A DNA stretch of 64,000 bases from Ascidia mentula. Lineage: Eukaryota > Chordata > Ascidiacea > Phlebobranchia > Ascidiidae. The DNA is taken from NCBI GenBank assembly GCA_947561715.1, contig OX387205.1, positions 5,647,001 through 5,711,000 of the forward strand, in the 5' to 3' direction. Shown here piece after piece: positions 46,300 to 56,127 of the stretch. Below the pieces are notes generated by a model, which was not told the origin of the DNA, did no database searches, and saw nothing but the letters and a program-made list of their open reading frames with translations. The position numbers were made by a program, and so were the translations under genes. Numbering within the stretch: the first letter of the stretch is position 1; the number at the start of each line of letters is the position of its first letter.

Positions 46300-47325
46300 T
46301 AAGTTTCGGAATTAGAAATGTAGTGCTCTTCTGGCATAAACGTACTGTATTTTACGACGTTTCGTCTGCCATGCTGCGAGACTTCATCAGGTAACGCAAC
46401 AATTGAATCACATTGAAACACACAAGGGCACAAAAGAAAAAGAAAAAAGGGGGAACGTTGACACCGCTTGTCAACTTACGTGCTAGAGGCAGAGGCCCCA
46501 ACATTGCAGAAGACACAACAATTACAACAAATTATTGTAAACTGCCGGAAAGAAAACACAATGTTCTTTGTTATTGACGCAACCACTATTTTTGTGGATG
46601 TGCAACGACTCAAGAAATAGCCGCTTGGCGTGGTCCAGCTCCATTTCCAGGACTTGGGCTCTATCAAAGTCAACTTTATGTCGCAATGTCATCGCATGAT
46701 TGGCCAACGCAGTCTTGCTGGCATCTTTCGATGCGACATCACGGCGATGCTCTTTCAGTCGCGTCTTGAAGGCCCTCCCGGTTTCGCCGATGTATACACC
46801 ACTGCAATCCTTGCATGGTATTGAATAGACCACCCCCTTTGGCTCGAAAGCCTCCGTAGCAATGGGTCGTCAAATTAGATTGCCAAGCGTTGTATGAGGC
46901 TTCGTGTAAACTTTTATGCCGTAATCCGACATCAATCTTCGCAATGTCTCGGTAAGGCCAGGGACGTAGGGAATTACAAGTTTTCCGCTAGTGGGCGTTT
47001 CATGCTTCTGGGTTAATGCCGTTCTCGCGCTTAACATCCAGGCAATTGGTTTGTTCGCAGCGCATTTTTTACGACACTAATCTCTTTTGCTTGGTATTCT
47101 AGCCTTGAAATGTGGGCCTTGGCTCTATCCATAAGCGATCTTACAACCGCCCTTTTATGTTCTATCGGGTGTGTGAGTTGGTTTTCGATGAACACGAGTA
47201 TTGATAACTCCATCCTTGTCCCGGTAAACTTCTACATCCAAGAAGGGTATTTTGCCACCACTCTCCTCTTCCAACGTAAACTTGATGGAATCCTCGACAA
47301 AAGGCATTTCCGCAAAACACTTTTC
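46300..47325 (-). mobile_element. Penelope-like element with GIY-YIG domain, decayed
   Basis: The minus strand encodes, in order, SGGKIPFLDVEVYRDKDGV and RVHRKPTHT (about 47160-47280), a linker with VKNALRTNQLPG, YVPGLTETLRRLMSDYGIKV (about 46910-46980), a stop, then VVYSIPCKDCSGVYIGETGR (about 46775-46840) and TRLKEHRRD. The last two are the GIY-YIG endonuclease. The element is 5'-truncated inside the RT and its upstream end abuts a BEL relic. Its downstream end (46.32-46.39 kb) holds a hammerhead-like motif and the terminal GCTCTTCTGGCA sequence. Confidence 0.8.
46345..46395 (-). ncRNA. Candidate minimal hammerhead ribozyme at the Penelope-like element end
   Basis: On the minus strand: CTGATGA (46390-46384), helix II GTCT...AGAC around CGCAGCATGGC, then GAAAC (46363-46359), followed by GTCGTA. 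AC and GU flanking the GUC loop can form the two-base-pair helix III typical of Penelope-type hammerheads, with cleavage expected after GUA. The catalytic core is fully consensus; helix I is not obvious from the flanks. Related but mutated cores lie at ~50340 and ~51540 (CTGAAGA), 41094 and 58.9 kb. Confidence 0.5.
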
Positions 47326-47760
47326 ACCGCGGAATGTCCTTTAATTATCCAGTACTTGAGCCTTAGAGAAGAAAGAACATGTAGCACCCCACAATGTCCT
47401 TCTCTAATGTGGCACTGCATGACTAGCAATTCGGTGACATGGTGCCGATACGACATGATGATTTGATGCATAAGTTCTTGGTCCAAATTCGCTCGTTGCA
47501 GTCGTCCTCCAACATACAGTACATCCTTAACGCGACACGGGTTGGGAGGACACTAATTAGATTTGTAATTGAGTGTAGTAGTATGGTGCAAAGCTTCTGC
47601 AAAACTCTCATAGTTCAACAAACATCTTACATCCTCCGGAAATGACTTTCGTTGCACAAGTCGAAAAATGCTCAGTGTCGCATTTGTTATCTCGTGGGTT
47701 GTAAGTCCCTCAACTTCAAATGTTGGTCTTCTATCCTCTCGGCGAGAGAATTTCCAAATT
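47326..47760 (-). mobile_element. BEL/Pao relic (region between RNase H and integrase)
   Basis: Minus-strand frames read FEVEGLTTHEITNATLSIFR (about 47660-47730), RLVQRKSFPEDVRCL, then HHVTELLVMQCHIREGHCGV and LRLKYWIIKGHSAVKSVLRKC (47 330-47 460). This corresponds to the pre-integrase and HHCC zinc region of BEL/Pao elements, different from the complete copy at 28.3 kb. Stops and frame changes abound. The Penelope-like element joins directly at about 47325, so one probably inserted into the other. Confidence 0.7.
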
Positions 47761-47875
47761 ATCCACCTTGTTTTCTCCGTAAGGTCGCACCTTGTTTGGT
47801 GCCCAAAGGATGACGGTGATTGTATAGTCACCACAAAGTGTAAGTCTTTGCTTGGCCATTTGGTGGGTTTCACTG
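47761..47875. repeat. Dispersed repeat family R1 fragment
   Basis: TTTTCTCCGTAAGGTCGCACC, TTGGTGCCCAAAGGATGACGG, TATAGTCACCACAAAGTGTA and TTTGCTTGGCCATTTGGT match the 62.2 kb array units. Confidence 0.75.
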
Positions 47876-48759
47876 CATAATGTTCTTCAGTGCGAAAACA
47901 GCTGATTTCAAATGGTTGCCTGTTAAGCCAGTCCAAAGTTTGGCGCCCAATTATCATAAAAGAAGCGTCAACTCTCCAGGCACGACACGCATTTAAGACT
48001 TAATATTACCATTAATATATCATCCAAGTGCTTCTGAAGTTTGCTCCAAACATATTCGCTAAACTTATCATCAGGTAATGCAACAAATGGATGGGAAGCT
48101 CGTAGAAAAATTCTGATATTTACTGTTTATTAAAGACTGCGATATACATTCCGTCTTCATTTCCGTCACTGTTTTTTTGTATTCTGTGTGCGTTATCGCC
48201 TTATCGCAGTTCTACGTCACTGCCCTTTCTCCCCCCACAACACCTTTAGTGCATTCTCTCGTCGTTTCTCTTGTTACCACAGCGGCTTGTCGCAGAAAAC
48301 AGTTTTTATCGTTTTAATCGCTTTAGTTTTTTTGTCTTGGAAGTCCCGAAAGTGGACTTCCACTGTTGAGGTTTTTTTGTTTTTGTTGTGGTTTTTAATT
48401 TGTTATTGCCATTCTGTTTTAGACAGAAACTGAAAATGCCAATAGCCGAAATTAATATTTCTGTAATAAAGATCTTATTCTTGCACTGATCGTCTTTTAC
48501 GCCTTTGGGCTCTAGGAATATTACTGATGAAAACTGTTAAATCGTTGTCTACCTAGAATTCATATTCCAGAAAAATCTCTATACATACATCAAGCACAGT
48601 ATATATGTTTAAAATATATTTTATTGTTCCGGATAATTTTTTGAGTCCCGTTCTTATGGTTAAATTCTCGAGTAATGATGTTTATCTGCAGAACAAAGCG
48701 ATGCTAAAGTATTCTAATTTACACTTTTAGGCAAATGCAAAATTAATTTTATCATTATT
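47876..48759. other. No gene recognised
   Basis: T-rich, non-coding. The 48190-48470 stretch has pyrimidine-rich plus-strand sequence with an 81-codon frame lacking any domain. A minus-strand AATAAA (plus TTTATT near 48612) is a possible poly(A) signal for the peptide gene ending at 48760. Confidence 0.35.
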
Positions 48760-49369
48760 TTAGACTAACATTTCGAAAAAAGTTTTACCATACATTGCTA
48801 ACATGATTTCATGTTTTCGCAAATTGTTTCTCTCATCTTCATTCATGTCCGCCACCTCCTCCAGTAACATCAATTCTAAAAAAAATCCAACCAAAAAATT
48901 GCAAAATGATATTATCTGGATGGGAACAGAAGAATGTATACATAAAGTTGTTGCAATCTCATTGCTTTTGCTAAAAACTGTGTTCGCCGAAGCGTGCGTC
49001 TTTTCTTTTTGTGTAAATTGCTTATTGTACATAAACGAATGAAATAAAAACTGTCGCTTTGTGGCATTAGTTGCTTTGGTACTTGCCAAGTGTTTTTGTT
49101 TACGAAGCGGTGGAATCGAGTAGAGACCAACTAATGAAGGCTTCAGCAGATCGTACTTTAACGCTTTCAACTTTTTACTACCTCGTTACCACAAATATAG
49201 ATAAACTTTAATCTTGTAATATTGTGGAACTTTATGAAGTAGAAATTACTTTCTTACCATTAGACTCTAGTCTCTGATCTCCTCTGCGTCGTCTTGTCCA
49301 CCCTTTGGTTAAATCGATGCTGAAGAGCATCAAGCAAGCAAGCATAACGACAAGACAAACTTTATTCAT
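48760..49369 (-). CDS. Putative small secreted basic peptide precursor (108 aa)
   Basis: Exons 49369-49258, 49181-49083 and 48875-48760 join in phase (1, then 1) to 108 residues. Exon 1 encodes a signal-peptide-like start (KVCLVVMLACLMLFSI) followed by WTRRRRGDQRLESN, which has a tetra-arginine site. Exon 2 is basic (SKKLKALKYDLLKPSL, then PLRKQKH). Exon 3 has an acidic stretch (EEVADMNEDERNN) and ends KTFFEMLV. A signal, then a basic part, then an acidic part, is the layout of many antimicrobial or bioactive peptide precursors, including tunicate ones. This is an inference; I recognise no specific family. The exon 1 donor (GTAAGA) and exon 3 acceptor (TTTTTTTTAG) are strong; the exon 2 donor (GTACCA, or a GC donor 4 nt upstream that would break phase) is weak. 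A good acceptor (TTTTCTTGTTCCAG) lies 27 nt before the ATG. Confidence 0.5.
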
Positions 49370-49396
49370 TTTATGTCAGCTATTGTTGATAGTTAA

Positions 49397-50281
49397 CTGG
49401 AACAAGAAAAAATAAATGAAAAAAATCATTGTGTATGCAGAACAACAAAATAATTTGGATCAGTTTAAACCAAGGTATTGCAACGTATGCCGCAAATACG
49501 AGTTCACTTTAGAGATGTTCCTTGAGCCTTGAGGCTAGAATTTGACAATCCCCTTTCTTCTGGTTTCGTACTAATCAATCTTCCAATTTGCATATACAAT
49601 TTTATTCTTAAGTGCAGTATGAAGACACAATGTTAACTTCAATCCTTTTAACATAAGCAGTTTACGTGGCAACCGATAGAGTATAGAATAGAATAGCCTA
49701 CGCCGGTCCTGACGGTGGACCGAGGCAGGCAAACCGTGCACTTGTCAAGCGATAGTAGTAGACTACAATGACCAACTGCAACGCACGATGTCACATGAAC
49801 TAACATGTAACCGTTCACATGAAAACAGGATTTACTTTATAATTTTGCTTGGTAATTATAAGAACGTTGCAGTCCCCTGATGGCAGGCTGTCTATCGCGC
49901 ACCGTATCATGATATGTATAGATATATCGCTGTGTTGACTTTTTTCTACTGTTGTTTTCCGTTTCATTGCTGCGACCGACGCCATGTGCAAAGCTTCATT
50001 TGTTTGTGGCAATCTTTTCCTGGTAATCAAAGGACGTTTTTTTGTTGGCAAAATTTATACATCCTGTTTGTCTGCAAAATTAAATGATGCTTGTTTTAAG
50101 ATAGGTTGTTTACTGATATCTCAATCTCCGAAACTTTAGTTTCAGGCTGAAATCTGTCAGTCTTGTTAAGTTAGACAATTATATTTCGATAAACGAAGTT
50201 GAGCCAATAATATGAATTGTGTAAGCTGAATACAGATGGCCACTGTTTTATCTTTTATACTGCTATTTTTGTTGCTAATTT
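49397..50281. other. No gene recognised
   Basis: Contains the acceptor-like pyrimidine tract upstream of the peptide gene, which may end a 5'-UTR intron or take a spliced leader. The remainder has only short frames (for example 49815-50051 minus) without domains, and fragments of R1 near 50180-50245. Confidence 0.35.
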
Positions 50282-51594
50282 ATCGGAATTGCTCTTCTGG
50301 CACTTAGTTTCTAAAGTATTTATTTGAAACCAACGTTTCGTCTGCCATCCGGCGAGACTTCTTCAGGGTTATGTCAACAGTGAAGCATCACGCGCATAAA
50401 ACACTAAAAACGCAGGAAAAACACAAGGAAAAGGGAATAGATAACATTGGCACCGCTTGCATCGTCACGTGAACCAGGTGTGTAGCGGGGCGTAACATTT
50501 ACAACAAGTTGTTGTATACAGCTGGAAAATACACACATTGCTCCTTATCGTTTACACAATGGTCGTTTTTGTGGATGTGGAGCGTCTCCAGGAACGGACG
50601 TTTTGTTTGATCGTCTCCCACCTCTAGGATTTGCACCTCATCAAAGTTAACTTGGTGGCCGAGTGTGGCATCGTGTTTCGCCAGTGCTGTCCTCTGGCTG
50701 TTCTTCACTGCAACGTCGCGGCGATGCTCTTTCAACCGCGTCTGCAACGCTCTCCCGGTTTCATCGATGTACGATCCACCGCAGTCCTTGCACGGAATGT
50801 AATAGACGACGCCTTTTGGTTGGGCCGTACCCTTCTCGATAGGGTGAGACAACATCCTGCCCAGTTTTCTGTGTGGCTTAGTGTAGACCGCAATACCATA
50901 GTCCAACATCATACGCCTTAGCATGTCTGTTAAAACCGGAACATATGGCAAAAAGATCGTACCGGTAGTTAGCGCTGTTTCTTGTGGCTTGACCGCAGGC
51001 TTTCTTCTAAACATCCATGACGGATACAGATTTTTCCGCAGTGCATTCTTTATGAACTTCACCTCTTTATCACGGTCTTCTTCTCGGGAAACCAGAGCCT
51101 CGGCTCTATCCATCAGCGACCGCACTACCGCTGTCTTGTGCTGTATCGGATGTGCCGACTTAAACGATAGGTACCGATTGGTGTGCGTCGGCTTGCGATA
51201 CACACGAGTGCTGATCAAACGATTCTCATCACGGATAACCTCTGCATCTAAAAACGGTAGTGCACCACCACTTTCCTTTTCTAAAGTAAATTTGATTCAA
51301 TCTTCCACATGGTTAAAGTGGTTAAGGAACAACTGGAGCTGTGCTTCATCAACGATGGCGAAGGTGTCGTCGACATAACGCTTCCAGTAACGGGGAGGAT
51401 GCGCTAAAGTGGTGAGTGCCTTATCCTCAATTGTTTCCATTACAATATTCGCCACCACCACAGGGATGGGAGAATCCATCGCAGGACCAAACACCTGTTG
51501 GTAAAACCCTGAAGAAGTCTCGCCGGATGGCAGACGAAACGTTGGTTTCAAATAAACACTTTAGAAACTAAGTGCCAGAAGAGCAATTCCGATT
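50282..51594 (-). mobile_element. Penelope-like element bounded by ~88-bp inverted terminal repeats
   Basis: Starts and ends in inverted copies (50282-50370 and 51507-51594, one mismatch seen) of a sequence opening GGAATTGCTCTTCTGGCACT and containing GAAACCAACGTTTCGTCTGCC. Between them the minus strand encodes part of an RT (VVVANIVMETIEDKAL, RYWKRYVDDTFAIV; YVDD near 51390), then ISTRVYRKPTHTNRYLSF, FLPYVPVLTDMLRRMM and the GIY-YIG domain (VVYYIPCKDCGGSYIDETGR, TRLKEHRRDV). The 3' 239 codons (51218-50499) are uninterrupted; a shift or stop near 51300 separates them from the RT part. The RT lacks its 5' half, so the copy is truncated although its ends look complete. Confidence 0.8.
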
Positions 51595-51609
51595 AAGTTT
51601 TACCTTTTG

Positions 51610-51775
51610 CTTGGCCATGTGTTTCCACCTTGTTTTCTACGTAACGTTGCACCTATATTGTGCTTGATGGCGGTGATTGTACAATCACCTCAAAGTGGAA
51701 GTTTTTGCTTGGCCGTATGGTCAGCAAAGTTGTTTGACAGTCACACCAGCTGCACTGATAAGACTTTTTAAGTCA
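51610..51775. repeat. Dispersed repeat family R1 copy
   Basis: TTGCTTGGCCATGTGTTTCC, GATGGCGGTGATTGTACAATC, ACCTCAAAGTGGAAG and CACACCAGCTGCACTGATAAG. Directly abuts the Penelope-like element. Confidence 0.65.
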
Positions 51776-52234
51776 AAGTCGTGTTTTTACGTATACTTTA
51801 AACGAGGTTCCAATACAGCAGTGAGCAAACATTCGGGAAAAAATCATACCAAATTTAACTGGCGGGACAATAGGACAGTAAAAGTGGACAAAGAGTGTTC
51901 GCACTGTCCAGATCAAAAACTAAACTGTTCATGCATTGCAGACGACATATTGTAAAAGCCTTAGATCTATCAATCTCACAAGCAAAGGAAACATTTCGAC
52001 AAATAATAGGAAAAGAAAGGGAAAAAACGCGTTGTTCCGCGAAACAAACAATTCATATCTCAAGACTAACTCTTTTCTAGGAAATGCTTTTCACAAAAAA
52101 ATCTTTGCGAGCAACTGTTTTTGCCTTTTGAAGTTGTTAATTCAACCTAAGAATATGAGGAGTGCGGACATTTCCCAATATGAATTTTTTGTTGTTGAGA
52201 TAATCTTTTTTTTCCATTTTTTTTTTTATATTGT
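51776..52234. other. No gene recognised
   Basis: AT-rich segment between two R1 copies; small plus-strand frames (for example 51936-52319) have no domain and run into the following repeat. Confidence 0.3.
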
Positions 52235-52505
52235 GTATGAGCTGCAGACAGATGGCCACTGTTTGGACCTAAAAGGTCTCAACAGTGCAGCTGGTGTGAC
52301 TATCAAACGACTTTGCTGACCAAACGGCCAAGCAAAGACTTCCACTTTGTGGTGACTAAACAATCACCGTCATCTGTTGGGCACCAAACTAGGTGCAACT
52401 TACGGAGAAAACAAGGTGGAAACACTATGGTCAAGCAAAGCTCAACCAATAGCGCCGTTAGGGCCCGTGCCAGCTTACACAAATCATATTATTGGCTCCA
52501 CTTTG
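52235..52505. repeat. Dispersed repeat family R1 copy
   Basis: GAGCTGCAGACAGATGGCCAC, CTAAAAGGTCTCAACAGTGCAG, CTGACCAAACGGCCAAGC, CACCAAACTAGGTGCAAC and AACAAGGTGGAAACACTATGG, nearly full length and opposite in orientation to the 62.2 kb units. Confidence 0.75.
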
Positions 52506-52559
52506 CTTATACATGCGATTGTATGAAACAGTACTGCTACGAATTTGTAATAACCAATT

Positions 52560-53005
52560 GAGTTAAGTTGGTGCTATGAGGTCAAATTGCTACGACGTAC
52601 CAACTTTTATTAGATAGTCAAAAACGTTCTTTACAGCAACGTTCAAAATCAATGTTTCCTAGACATTCGTTGTAACATTACTTATACGTAAATCTGTCGA
52701 CTCGAAACTACGTCTTGAAAACGTTTTTGAAAACGTCAACCACATACGTAGAAATAACGTTCTCTACAGTAACGTTCAAACCAACGTTGGCTTGACATTC
52801 GTAACAATGTTATGTTTACGTAGAAATGTCGACTTTAAACGACGTTTTAGTGACGTAGCTGCTTACATTGCGAATGGACATTTGTTTTACGTTGCATTTT
52901 ACGTCACAGGATTCGTCTCTAAAACGTTTACGCGAATGTTTCTTCAACGCAAAAACATTGACTAGTGTCACGTTGTTTAGGCATAGTTTCGGAACGTTGG
53001 GCTAA
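52560..53005. repeat. ACGTT-rich, minisatellite-like region
   Basis: AACGTT/ACGTA words recur dozens of times. Two long units about 136 bp apart align: CGTTCTTTACAGCAACGTTC near 52624 and CGTTCTCTACAGTAACGTTC near 52760, each followed by GACATTCGT..AACA.T and ACGTA.AA.TGTCGACT. Non-coding. The near-palindromic word AACGTT makes both strands similar. Confidence 0.7.
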
Positions 53006-53202
53006 CGTTGCAATTAGCGTCTAATCTTCCAACCATCTGACTATTTTGAAACGTTCCTTTCAACACCAGATATACCTTAACATAATTAATAAATTTTTAA
53101 TTAATAATTTTTGTTCTATCTTATCAACGCCAGCATAACAAACTACACCTGCAGTTTGTCAACATAAAGTGATTTAATAAAATAAATCCCAGCACAACAA
53201 TA

Positions 53203-53520
53203 CTATGCTATATCCGTCAATATGAAGGCTGTGCCGGTGTTATATAATCCGCTGCTGGAATTGGGGTACTGCAAAAACAAAGCAAGAATATCACCAATCA
53301 ATATAATTATAGTTTTATACAACAGTGTTACACACTGAGACACAGTTTCAAAATTTACACAAAAGATACCTTTTAAAAGTCGCCGCATTGCCTTTTCTCT
53401 CCGCATTGCCTTCTCGGTGCATGTTCAAAAAAACAACCCACTTCCTTCGATTTCTTGGATGCAGAATGTAGTTTTTCGGCAATGCTTTGGTAATGAAACA
53501 TTTTTGTCACAATCAAATTT
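53203..53520 (-). CDS. Uncertain two-exon 3' gene end
   Basis: Minus-strand donor AAAAG|GTATCT near 53370 and a good acceptor (CTTTGTTTTTGCAG) at about 53270 could join two small coding pieces. One phase-consistent join gives a chain containing RNRRKWVVFLNMHREGNAER followed by STPIPAADYITPAQPSY and stop; a 66-codon frame also runs through the intron unspliced. I recognise no domain in any version, so this is a weak candidate only. Confidence 0.15.
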
Positions 53521-53599
53521 GCTATTCGCAAAAAATGGAAATTTAATTTTAAAGTGCATTTAACAAGCCGTGACATGTACCGCGACATTAAATGTCATG

Positions 53600-54369
53600 C
53601 GCATAGCAAGTATTATCTGGAAAAGAGATTTTTTATACACTACAATTATAACTTACCACCCTATAGTTGATTAAAACAATCCGCTACAAGTTCATTATTA
53701 TAGTATCCAGACAAAACCAGCACCTATTATTCATTTGTCCTGTGGGCGTTTGTTTTTCCACATCCCCAGACGAAGTACCGCTGAGAAAATAGGATATCTG
53801 AAAATCAGGTTTGGGTGTAAGATTTAAAAACATTTTAATGTCTTTGATAATTGTTGGAACCAACGTAACTGTACATGAAAAATAGCAATATATACAATAT
53901 TGAAGTTAAATTACTTTTACTTTCTGTAGGTTCCTTGTCCTGCTTTTCAGAATCATTTTGTCATGGAACTTTTGAGGTCAACTTTACCAACAAATAATTT
54001 CACAGTAAAGCCATTTATAAACGATTAAGCTGCAAAACAAGCTAAGTAAATCAAAGGCCATCAACAAAGACAACATTTTCTAAATAGCACTAAACAAAAT
54101 GTATGCTGTAAGGGTATGCTATAACAACACGACGACGCCAACTAACGACAGCTTATATTCCACAGTGCCTTTTTTCTTTGACCGTCTTGCGCTTGCTTGT
54201 TGTATCGCATTGTGTTTATTTACACCTGATGAAGCCAGAGGTACTCGCGAAAGCTAGTGTGCATTTTTTAATATAAAAGTCAGTCTTTTTTAAAAAAAAA
54301 TGCCAAATCAAGAGTAGTCCTGACAGTAAACAGGTTGCTGGACGGTTTGTGTTTTTGTGATTCACCACG
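53600..54369. other. No gene recognised
   Basis: AT-rich. Near 54222 a CTGATGA...GAAAGC string resembles a hammerhead core but lacks the GAAAC form and a helix II. Otherwise there is no structure I can support. Confidence 0.35.
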
Positions 54370-54815
54370 AATTGCAATTTTACTGTCCTGAAGTATGGGA
54401 GGGACAAAGTAACGATTGCATTCAGTTGCTTTGAAGTGATGAAAGTCTGTTGCAAAAACCTTCATCTCGCTTATTTTTGGTTGCCGATGTTTCATGGTAT
54501 AGTAAATTCCAACAGAGGGGTACCAGTTTGCAGGATACGTAACTCCCCCGTCAATTGTCTCGATGATGATAGCGCGATGAGTCTCAATAACTCAGCACAC
54601 GGTTTGTATACATTGTTTGCGATTGGTATGCGATGGTTGCTGGAAGCTTGCGGAAAACATCGTTAAATATAAATATCTATTGTCAATTGTCAATTGTCAA
54701 TTGTCTTTTTCCTGTCTATTGTCTCGATGATGATAGCGCGATGCGTCTCAATAATTTAGCACACGGTTTGTATACATTGTTTGCGATTGGTATGCGATGG
54801 TTGCTGGAAGCTGTT
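54370..54815. repeat. R2 copy followed by tandem R3 units
   Basis: R2 at 54370-54500, then R3 with GTCAATTGTC at 54550 and a partly repeated unit about 165 bp later, separated by a short CAATTGT tandem (TGTCAATTGTCAATTGTCAA near 54680). The same R2-then-R3 order occurs upstream of copy A at 27.2-27.66 kb. Confidence 0.75.
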
Positions 54816-56127
54816 ATAAAATATTTATACATACAACCGAGATTTGAGTAACGCTTTGTGAGAGAAAAGTGAAAAAAATTCAAATCTTCTTGACTTGACA
54901 GACATTGTGCAATGTGATGTCAGTGGATGTTGAAATGTTGGTATTCGTATTGCTTTCTTCGAAAAGTAAGGTAAAGTGTGTAATTGTCATCAAAATGGCA
55001 GGAATGCATCAACTTTTATATCCCACATAAGTAGCCACCGAATAGGTAAGGGTGCGGGTTATGTTGACATTCAGTTGCGGAAGTGAGTTGGTTGTTCTGA
55101 TATAACCGCATTGAAAATAGTCCACCGAATGCGCGAATATAAACGGCTTATTTTGGTTACAATTGAATTACAACAAATAACAATTGTGGATTTACTTGAA
55201 ATGTTACCTTAACGGTAATGCAGATTTCATTGTTTTTGTTGTTGTTATAGTATTGATTCCGTTCCTACGTGCAAGATGTGATATCCATGCAGAGCATTAT
55301 CTAAGAAATTTTCGTTTCAGGCTAAAATCTGTTAATCTTGTTGAATTAGACAAATATATTTCGCTTTGTGAAAAGCATCATTAGTGTCAAAAAAAAGCAA
55401 AGCAAGAATTAGGTTAAAAGAAAACAAAAAGATTCTCCACTCACAAAGGTAATATATTTGTCACAACACGAAAACACGGAAAAGATTAGGAAACAGGAAA
55501 AAAACAAATACACGGGAAATGGGGAATTTGATCTTTTCCGTGTTTTATCATCACCGCGTTTTTATTTTTCCTGTGTCCTAACCTTCTCGCGTTTTCTCAA
55601 CGCTTCCACCCGTTGCACGTTTCAGGTTTTTAGTTATGTGAAGGGCGAGTTGTGAGGTATAGTAGAGAGACTTTTTATTTTATTTTAACCTAAAATAAGG
55701 TGGAAATCGTCAAGGCCACTTGCAACAGAATGGGAAATGATTCCCAGAATCAACAAGCATCCATGCAGAGCATTCTTCTAATCTCATGCGACGCTGTTCT
55801 AATGGAAACTATTAGTTATATTGAAGAGCAAGTTAATTCCGTCTGCTAGTTATGAATTGACATGTATGGTAAAAATAATCCGTAAAGATTACATGGTAAG
55901 CACTCCTCGCTAAGTTTTGAGAGGTCGTTTGCAAGTGATGTGTTATGATTCGCATATTATTGTAAGGTGGTATATATAAATTTTATGCGCTACAAAGTAT
56001 TGACAAACTACTTTCTACGTCATACAGTCTTGTAAAGCAACTAACAAAAATATTAATTTTCAGGAATGATATGTAAGATTATATAGACTGATTTGTATGT
56101 ATAAATTGATATTTGTTTGCGAGGGCA
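54816..56127 (+). repeat. Duplicated upstream block of CHST copy C
   Basis: Matches 44406-45790 (reverse, copy B, minus its solo-LTR-like insertion) and 63070-64000 (copy D). Landmarks: TTGACATTCAGTTGCGGAAG, CCTTAACGGTAATGCAGATTT, CTCAACGCTTCCACCCGTTG and ATTCTTCTAATCTCATGCGACG. It contains the presumed promoter of copy C. Copy A lacks the middle of this block: its R3 unit joins directly to the TTTTCCTGTGTCC segment at about 27660. Confidence 0.75.

Noticed and set aside
54221..54255. Second hammerhead candidate (CTGATGA...GAAAGC)
   Set aside because: GAAAC is replaced by GAAAG and the intervening bases do not form a helix II.
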